From Hydrangea macrophylla (Eukaryota > Streptophyta > Magnoliopsida > Cornales > Hydrangeaceae), in NCBI GenBank assembly GCA_033977485.1, contig CM066989.1:97545887-97609886 (forward strand): a stretch of 64,000 nt of DNA, in the 5' to 3' direction. Shown here piece by piece: positions 57,801 through 64,000 of the stretch. Each line of letters opens with the position of its first letter. Positions within the stretch are counted from its first letter, which is position 1. The notes beneath the pieces are model-generated. The model was not told the DNA's origin. It made no database searches and saw only the letters and a program-made list of their open reading frames with translations. The translations under genes and the position numbers were made by a program.

Positions 57801-58041
57801 AAGATGAATATTTTGATGCTAATTGAGGCCCATCAAAAGACGGGGCGAGTTGAAGATGTTTTAGTTATGACAAAGGCTCCTTCCTCTCTCGTACAAAAAC
57901 CCCGAGCCAAGTTCTTTGGGTGAGTCAAATTAGGTTTCTTGGTTCCTTAAAGACCAAATGGCGACTCTGTATCTGTTTTCAATAGACCTTTTTCAAATCA
58001 ATTTTAAAACTAAAGTGGAAGACCAATTCCGCGTGTCCATA
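54842..58041 (+). mobile_element. Long LTR insertion (3.2 kb), Tat/Ogre-like, in C1 integrase
   Basis: Begins TGTAGGCACCCC, flanked by a perfect 5-bp duplication AAGTG (54837-54841 and 58042-58046). Removing it and one duplication restores the copia motif across GYKCYHPP. TGGCGACTCTG at 57958 resembles the primer site of Tat/Ogre elements, followed by about 70 bp, so this may be an LTR plus a scrap of interior, or a solo LTR. It holds a loosely repeated unit of about 170 bp (55010-55330) and a CCTATATAAACCCCC promoter (about 55908). No coding sequence. Confidence 0.75.
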
Positions 58042-58046
58042 AAGTG

Positions 58047-58380
58047 TTACCATCCTCCTTCTAGAAAGTGGTATGTTAGTATGGATGTGACCTTATTTGA
58101 GTCTCAATCGTACTTCCAGTCTTTTCCAGCTTCCCAGACTTCATAGTCACCTCTTTAGGGGGAGATGATTTGTGAGGAAGAGGTGTCTGTGCCTCCTCTC
58201 TTGCCGTCAAAAATCATACCAAGAGTACAACTAGAATCAGAGTCGAAGTCACAAACCAAAGAGATGACTACTAAAAAAGAACACAAAGGTCCAAATCAAG
58301 AGAGAGTTCATCCACCTGAGAAGTGGGGAACAGTTTATATAAGGAAAAAGAAGATCATCCATTGCTCCTAATCTTACTTC
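58047..58380 (+). pseudogene. C1 integrase-reverse transcriptase linker, right copy
   Basis: YHPPSRKWYVSMDVTLFESQ, ending the integrase, then a Pro, Lys and Glu-rich linker. Stops lie near 58143. Confidence 0.8.
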
Positions 58381-59366
58381 ACCCCAATCGTCTCCTTCAG
58401 AGAATGGTTTAGGTAACCCTAATCTTGTTGTTATCCCGGAGGTTGATGATTTAGATGTTCCACTTGCTCATCGTAATTGTGTGAGGTCTTGTACCCAACA
58501 CCCTATTTCTAACTTTGTATCCTACTCTCACTTGTCTCCTAGTTATAAAGCATTTCTTTCCAACTTGCATTTGTTTCTATTCCATGTAGTGTTCAGGATG
58601 CACTTACAGACCCCAAATGGAAGCATGCAATGGTAGATTTGATGAATGCTCTCCACAAGAGTGGCATTTGGGACTTGGTTGAGTTACCTAGAGGGAAGAA
58701 GATAGTGGGATGCAAGTAGGTAATTACAGTGAAGCATAAGACGGATGGTTCAATTAAGAGGTTTAAGGCAAGACTCGTGGCAAAGAGGTTCACTTAAACA
58801 TATGGTGTAGATTATCCAAAGACGTTCGCTCTGGCTATAAAAGTGAACACCATCAGAGTTCTTATTTCTCTGGCAGCCAATTTAGGCTGGCCCCTTCATC
58901 AGTTTGATATCAAGAACACATTCTTGCATGGAAATTTAGAAGAAGAAGTATACATGTATGTGCCTCAAGGGTTTGAAAGCCCGAAGACTTCAGGAAGAGG
59001 CTGTAAGCTTAGGAAGTCTCTGAATGAGCTTAAGCAGTCTCTAAGGATATGGTTTGAAAGATTTACCCAAGTTATGCTTAAATACGGGTTAAAGCAAAGT
59101 CAGGGCGATCACTCCCTGTTTATCAAGCACTCTTCTCAAGGTAAGGTTACAACCCTTATTGTGTACGTCGATGACATTGTGTTGACAGGAGATGACAGGG
59201 AAGAAATGGAATTGTTGAAGAAATACCTTGCTAATGAGTTTGAGATAAAGGATTTGGGCCACCTAAAATACTTTGTGGGAATTGAAGTGGCTAGATCTAA
59301 GCAAGGAATCTTCATCTCTCCCAAAGGAAATATGTTCTCGACCTTCTGTAGGAGACGGGCATGTTA
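58381..59366 (+). pseudogene. C1 reverse transcriptase, right copy
   Basis: Copia reverse transcriptase. The N-terminal half has TAG at 58717-58719 where GCKW is conserved, and TAA in the FTQTYG motif. From 58843 it is open for 174 codons, with DIKNTFLHGNLEEEVYM, the catalytic YVDDIVLTG and KDLGHLKYFVGIEVARS. The frame ends early at 59365. Confidence 0.9.
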
Positions 59367-60133
59367 GAGAGTAAACCATGTGACACACCTATGGATGTAC
59401 TCTAATAAAAAACTAGATGACGATACCAAGGGAATAGTTGTTATCAGGGGGAGGTATTAGAGACTAGTTGGTAAGATGATTTACCTATCTCACACTCGTC
59501 CTAATATTGCATTCGCAGTGAGCGTAGTAAGTTAATTTATGCACGCTCCTCAGGAGTCACATTATGAAGTTGTGATGCGAATACTTAGATACTTGAAGTC
59601 AGCACTTGGGAAGGGTCTATTTTTTAGGAAACATGACCATCTCCTGGTTGAAGCATATACAGGTGCTGATTGGGCAGGTTCTATTACTGATTGGAGGTCC
59701 ACCTCAAGGTATTGCACTTTTGTTGGTGGGAACTTGGTTACATGGCACAGTAAGAAGCAATCTATTGTTGCCAAATTAAGCGCCGAGGCTAAATTTCGAG
59801 CTATGGCCCAAAGTATTAGTGAGTTACTATGGATTAAAATTATTTTAGGTGAGATTGGACTTGAATTGTCAGATTCCATACAATTGTATTGAGACAACAA
59901 GGCTGTAATAAGTATCACACACAACCCGGTTCAACATGACAGAACTAAGCATATCGAGATTGATAGACACTTCATCAAAGAAAAGTTGACCAGTGGTACT
60001 ATTTGTACGCCATTCGTGAAGTTTGGGGAGCCACTAGCAGATGTCCTCACTAAGAGAGTTGCGAGAAGGCCATATCACTTTGTTTTGAGCAAGCTGGACA
60101 TGAAAGATATCTTCTCACCAGCTTGAGGGGGAG
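59367..60133 (+). pseudogene. C1 RNase H and polypurine tract, right copy
   Basis: RILRYLKSALGKGLFF, AYTGADWAGSITDWRSTSRY and the DNKAVISI motif follow in order, with stops at about 59533 and 59890. The polypurine tract TGAGGGGGAG (60124-60133) abuts the 3' LTR. Confidence 0.88.
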
Positions 60134-60302
60134 TGTTATAGTGTTAAGTCGACCGGATTCGATAATTCTTGTTTTCTCTGTATTTCGCTTTTCCTTTTTT
60201 GAGAGTGTTGGAGGGCGTTATTGTAATGTCACTCTATCTGCTGAATGTTTGTATAAAAAGTTTCTCCTTAACCCTAAGTTCATTCTTCTCAAAAATACAA
60301 TA
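60134..60302 (+). repeat. C1 3' LTR, right copy (169 bp)
   Basis: TGTTATAGTGTTAAGTCGACC...ATACAATA; matches the two C1 5' LTRs. Confidence 0.92.
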
Positions 60303-60307
60303 GTCTT

Positions 60308-62077
60308 TTGAGGGTGACTCAGGCCAATTGATTTTGGGTTGGATGCTCCAATTCAACACGGTATCAGAGCAGGCTATTATCAAGCCCAGTTTGGCCACAT
60401 GTGCTTTACGTTACCCTATCTCTGTAATCCACATATTTGGCTCTCAGTCATGCCACACGTGCAGGGCCACTTCACCTAAAATTCAAATCAAACCATACAT
60501 ATGTAAATACCCAATAGTGAAACAAGCACTTAACACCCCAAAAAAAAAAATATGAAAGAACTATGTGAAGAATCATGTATTCTCAAAAACGTGATCACAA
60601 CGTGCCCAATCTCACAGTTATTGTCAACAACAGAGTCAATTAAATTTTTTCTCGTCAACAACTACACAGTCTACATCCATTACAATATTAATTAACATTG
60701 ACAACTAACATTAATGAAATATTTTGCCACCAATTCATAGTTTTGTTGTAGTGTTAGGCCACTATCGACCGTCCCACCCCAATATCAACCAAAGAACCCT
60801 ACACTCCTTAACAACAGTGCTCATCACCAACCTCGTATCACTAGCCATGGCATCATTGAAAAAATGGTTAAGCCTAGGTTCATGGACAGCATAGTCCCAA
60901 AAAGTCCTCCCATGAACCGTACCAAAAGGGGTTTGATCCCCATTTTTGAACCACTAGCTCAGATGGTGCCAAGGGGTTACAAGGATTGGATCAAGCATGG
61001 CTAGCAAGAAAGGTGGGACACTTAATGGCTCGTCCTTTAGGAGGAGTCGACTAGCCGGTGTGAGGAAATAACCTTCTTTTTCTTCTTCTTTCTCATCTCC
61101 TTGGGAAAGTTTTTGCTTGATAAAGAAGCCGGATTGGACTAACGTGCGTGATCCCCAACATCACTTGGCTTTCAAGTGGTTGATTCGGAGAGCCAAGACT
61201 AACTCAAAGTCAGCCATGGGTTGACCATGGTTGTGGATTACAATAGATGCATTTAGTTGAATTGCACATTCGAGTGACACTGTGTTTATAAAGTTGAATA
61301 TATGGTTCCATATGTGAGTCTGAGCTTGAAGAATTTCTATATTTATCTTGTTTATACTTGGCCATATTTTTTTCAAGAGTTGATAGACTGTTGTTTCATG
61401 TGTAGAACTGTTTGAAACAATGATATCTCTCTCTATAGAGAAGTGGTATGAAACTAAAGGGGCATGCATATATGGACAAGAACAAAATGATGAGGTATGA
61501 ATTTTAAGTGGTGGTCCCAATGACCAAGTCAAACAAATTGTTTGCTATATTTATTTATTCGGGCGTGCTAGAGTCTTGTGAGGTAGACCCAAACAAATAA
61601 ACACAAAATTTTCTAAATCACTTGTGTGAGTGATACACAAGGTTTTGAAAATCTGACTTCTAACAGGTGATTGTGATGGCCAAGTAGGAAAGTACCTTTG
61701 GCTTGTAGTCCCTAGACAGTATTGAAGCATACAAGTCTAGCAAGTGATGAACAGTAGAGAAATTAAATAAAAATAGCATTTTTATTTAATTGTGGAAGAA
61801 AAGAAAAATTACAAGGATGTAATTAAAACTTAAGAAAGCCTAAGAAAATAAAAAAAAAGGATGCTTTTTTATTTGCCTAAAAAACTAAGAATGCATGTTG
61901 AATGCTTTTTGGATGCGGTTTGTCGAGATGACGCGGAGTGCCTTGAGTGGTTGGCCAGCCTGCTAATTTATAGCGGCCATGGAGGTCTCCTAGATAAGGT
62001 AGGAAATAACTGATGAATCATTATCTGGTAAAAAATACCAGTTTATTTCCAGAAACTGCTAAAATCTGCTATACCTT
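60308..62077. other. No recognisable gene
   Basis: A truncated short-LTR remnant with GGTATCAGAGC lies at 60326-60372. The rest is unannotated AT-rich sequence. Around 61.92-62.05 kb there is a TAATTTATAG promoter-like motif in what may be an old LTR. No ORF has a family resemblance. Confidence 0.5.
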
Positions 62078-62098
62078 CACTACACCATATGGCCCGAT

Positions 62099-62395
62099 TT
62101 GTAACGAGAATATCCGTTACAAAAAATATTTGTAACGGATATACCCGTTACAAATATGGCATTGCAAATTTGTAACGGATATTTGTAACGGATATACCCG
62201 TTACTAATATAATTTTTGTAACGGTTATACCCGTTACAAATTAGTTTAGTAACAGATAGATATCCAAGTTTTTTTATTTTTTGAAAATATTACTAACAGT
62301 TTGTAACGGATTACTAACAGTTATATCCGTTACTATTTTCCATAATGCATAAAATTAGTAACGGATTTTGTAACAGATATTCCCGTTACAAATTT
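62099..62395. repeat. Subterminal GTAACGGATATACCCGTTAC palindromic repeats
   Basis: At least eight copies in both orientations of TTTGTAACGG/CCGTTACAAA. Such repeats bind transposase in CACTA elements. Confidence 0.9.
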
Positions 62396-62721
62396 TAATT
62401 ACAAATAAAAAAAATGCAATTAATTTTTATGCTTCCAAATTTTTAATTGCACCTAATTAACATGCATATTAATTCATACCAAACACAAAAATAACAAGCT
62501 CAATCTATACCGAACACAACAAAATTATTCCATAGTAATCATACCAAGAAAATTGTCCATACATGTATATAAAACCAACAAAATCTCACTACACCGACCT
62601 AATCATATTTGAAGTTTAATAACACTAATTAATCTCATAACACTCAAACACTTAGAAAAACAAAAATTCTCATGTATCATTCCTCCCAATATCACATTTG
62701 GTGCTGGAAGGAATTGATCAA

Positions 62722-62968
62722 TCAATTATCTTCTTTAACAACCTTGGTGCCTTGGCCCTTGAGCTCTTGTAGAGCTTCTGTCGCATCTTCATCATCAGTC
62801 CTCTGATGAGCAATGCAAACTCTAACCCGCCTTGGGACACTACAGATACCCTTGCTCCAAATGTACTTGTTAAGCTTCATATGCACTTTCACATCATTTG
62901 TCGTAACCAATGGATTTTTGTGCAAATTTTCTGATCTCCAGTATGGCGTTTGGAGACTTCTTCTTGAA
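62722..62968 (-). pseudogene. Ribosomal protein L31 pseudogene fragment
   Basis: Resembles the large-subunit protein eL31. In one frame [20 protein letters not shown]; after a one-base shift near 62.89 kb, [19 protein letters not shown], then [20 protein letters not shown] and the end [13 protein letters not shown]. About 15 residues found before the C-terminal LKG segment in plant L31 are missing. There are no introns in the visible part, which fits a retroposed or captured copy carried by the CACTA-like element. The first third of the protein is absent. Confidence 0.88.
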
Positions 62969-63069
62969 TGTGTTGTATTCAAAATAATAGTTCAACTATG
63001 GATCACACTCTTGACAACACAAATAAACCACGGATGAGTCGAGATATAAATAAATTATGTTAAGCTTCA

Positions 63070-63895
63070 CATGCACTCTCACAAGTTTTTTTAGGCATGT
63101 TTGAGGTGTGAGTAAGGTTTCATGGCGTTCGGATAAGCGGTTTACAGTTTCACTACTCAAAATCTCAAAAACTAAATTTTTTCAAGCCTAAGTGATGAAA
63201 AAGTCATTTTTTTACGCATTATTTGTGAACCGTGATTCCGTTATGCATACCGTTAGTTCCCACAAGTTTCTTTAGGCATGTTTGAGGTGCGAGTAAGGTT
63301 TCATGGCATTCGGATGCATGCTTTTCTGTTTCACTACTCAAACCTCAAAAACTAAGTTTTTTTCAAGTCAAAGTGATGAAAAAGTCATTTTTTTTGCATT
63401 ATTTGTTAACCATGATTCCATTATGCATTTTGATAGTTCCCACAAGTTTCTTTAGGCATGTTTAAGGTGCGAGTAAGGTTACGTGGCGTTCGGATAAGCG
63501 GTTTACGATTTCACTACTCAAAACCTCAAAAGTTAAGGTTTTTCAAGCCTAAGTGATGAAAAAGTCATTTTTTCGCATTATTGTGAACTGTGATTCAGTT
63601 ATGCATTCCGTTAGTTCCCACAAGTTTCTTTAGGCATGTTTGAGGTACCAGTAAGGTTTCATAGGATTCGGATACACGCTACCATTTCACTACTCAAAAC
63701 CTCAAAAACTAAGATTTTTCAAGCCTAAGTGATGAAAAAGTCATTTTTTCGCATTATTAGTGAACCGTGATTCCGTTATACATTCCGTTAGTTCCCACAA
63801 GTTTCTTAAGGCATGTTTGAGGTGCGAGTAAGGTTTCGTGGCGTTCGAATAAGCGGTTTACAGTTTCACTACTTGAAACCTCAAAAACTAAGGTT
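63070..63895. repeat. Tandem array with about 177-181 bp period
   Basis: TTTAGGCATGTTTGAGGTG recurs at about 63091, 63272, 63452, 63630 and 63806. Each unit also has GTTTCACTACTCAAAACCTC, AAGTGATGAAAAAGTCATTT and CCGTTAGTTCCCACAAG. About 4.6 units. No coding sequence. Confidence 0.93.
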
Positions 63896-64000
63896 TTACG
63901 TGTATTTTAACAACAAAGAAAGAAGAGAAGAACATGATAAACTGAAATCCCAACACACCACAACTATTTGAACAGACTTTGCACACGTACATGTCTAGAG

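Larger units (their letters stand above)
40988..60302 (+). mobile_element. Ty1/copia element C1, right copy, full length but interrupted
   Basis: LTRs at both ends and a perfect 5-bp target duplication GTCTT (40983-40987 and 60303-60307) across 19.3 kb. The copia parts are 40988-42376, 54367-54841 and 58042-60302. The rest is LC, GB and a Tat-like LTR. The stretch from late gag to the start of integrase is missing here but present in the left copy. Confidence 0.95.
62078..64000 (+). mobile_element. CACTA-like element, left end
   Basis: Starts CACTACACCA, the terminal signature of CACTA elements, followed by subterminal repeats TTTGTAACGGATATACCCG and their complements (62099-62395). The other end is not identified in the window, so the right limit is the window edge. 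It contains an L31 pseudogene and a tandem array. No transposase is seen. Confidence 0.65.

Noticed and set aside
44838..60302. Endogenous pararetrovirus
   Set aside because: Polymerase parts sit with LTRs, integrase, primer sites and target duplications, and no movement protein is seen, so they are Ty3/gypsy and Ty1/copia elements.
63070..63895. CRISPR-like array
   Set aside because: Units are about 180 bp with no distinct spacers, in plant nuclear DNA. It is a satellite-type repeat.

Overview
This is nuclear DNA from a plant, most likely a eudicot. Long AT-rich stretches, plant LTR retrotransposons primed by initiator tRNA-Met, Helitron, hAT, MULE, PIF and CACTA elements, and fragments of plant genes (O-methyltransferase, subtilase, ribosomal protein L31) point that way. 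I see no intact host gene. Almost everything is transposable elements nested in each other, plus decayed gene pieces.

Layout. (1) 1-14226, minus strand: the 5' part of a large Ty3/gypsy element (called G1). It has a 3.9 kb LTR, two extra ORFs in front of gag, then gag and protease running off the left edge. It is split by a complete 6.6 kb element (GA, 2812-9392) that has two 2.1 kb LTRs but no recognisable genes. (2) 14230-16417: an LTR of a second gypsy family (GB). (3) 16418-18690: the 5' part of a Ty1/copia element (C1), minus strand. (4) 18795-28422: a small hAT-like element blown up by an 8.5 kb MULE that carries gene fragments, including a subtilase propeptide piece. (5) 28431-40880: two inverted copies of one segment. 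Each holds an O-methyltransferase pseudogene and a SINE, and they meet in a two-directional tandem array near 34.37 kb. (6) 36972-39874: a short copia element (C2) in the right copy. (7) 40988-60302: the C1 copia again, plus strand, interrupted by an LTR fragment (LC), a decayed GB gypsy, a Helitron inside the GB LTR, and a Tat-like LTR insertion. (8) 62078-64000: the start of a CACTA-like element with subterminal repeats, an L31 pseudogene and a tandem array of about 180 bp units.

The main result is that about 14.2-54.4 kb is one large inverted duplication centred near 34.37 kb. The C1 copia has the same target duplication (GTCTT) in both arms, and GB sits in the same part of C1 in both, so these insertions came before the duplication. 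Other insertions are in one arm only, and the other arm shows the empty site. This gives a relative clock and makes a simple assembly error less likely.

Three other signals may be new: two ORFs upstream of gag in G1, one of which reads through again once the GA insertion and its target duplication are discounted; LTR families with related backbones but different clustered TCGA-core palindromes; and base-paired hairpins with compensatory changes in the GA interior and in the GA/GB LTRs. All calls come from reading the sequence. No database search or alignment program was run.
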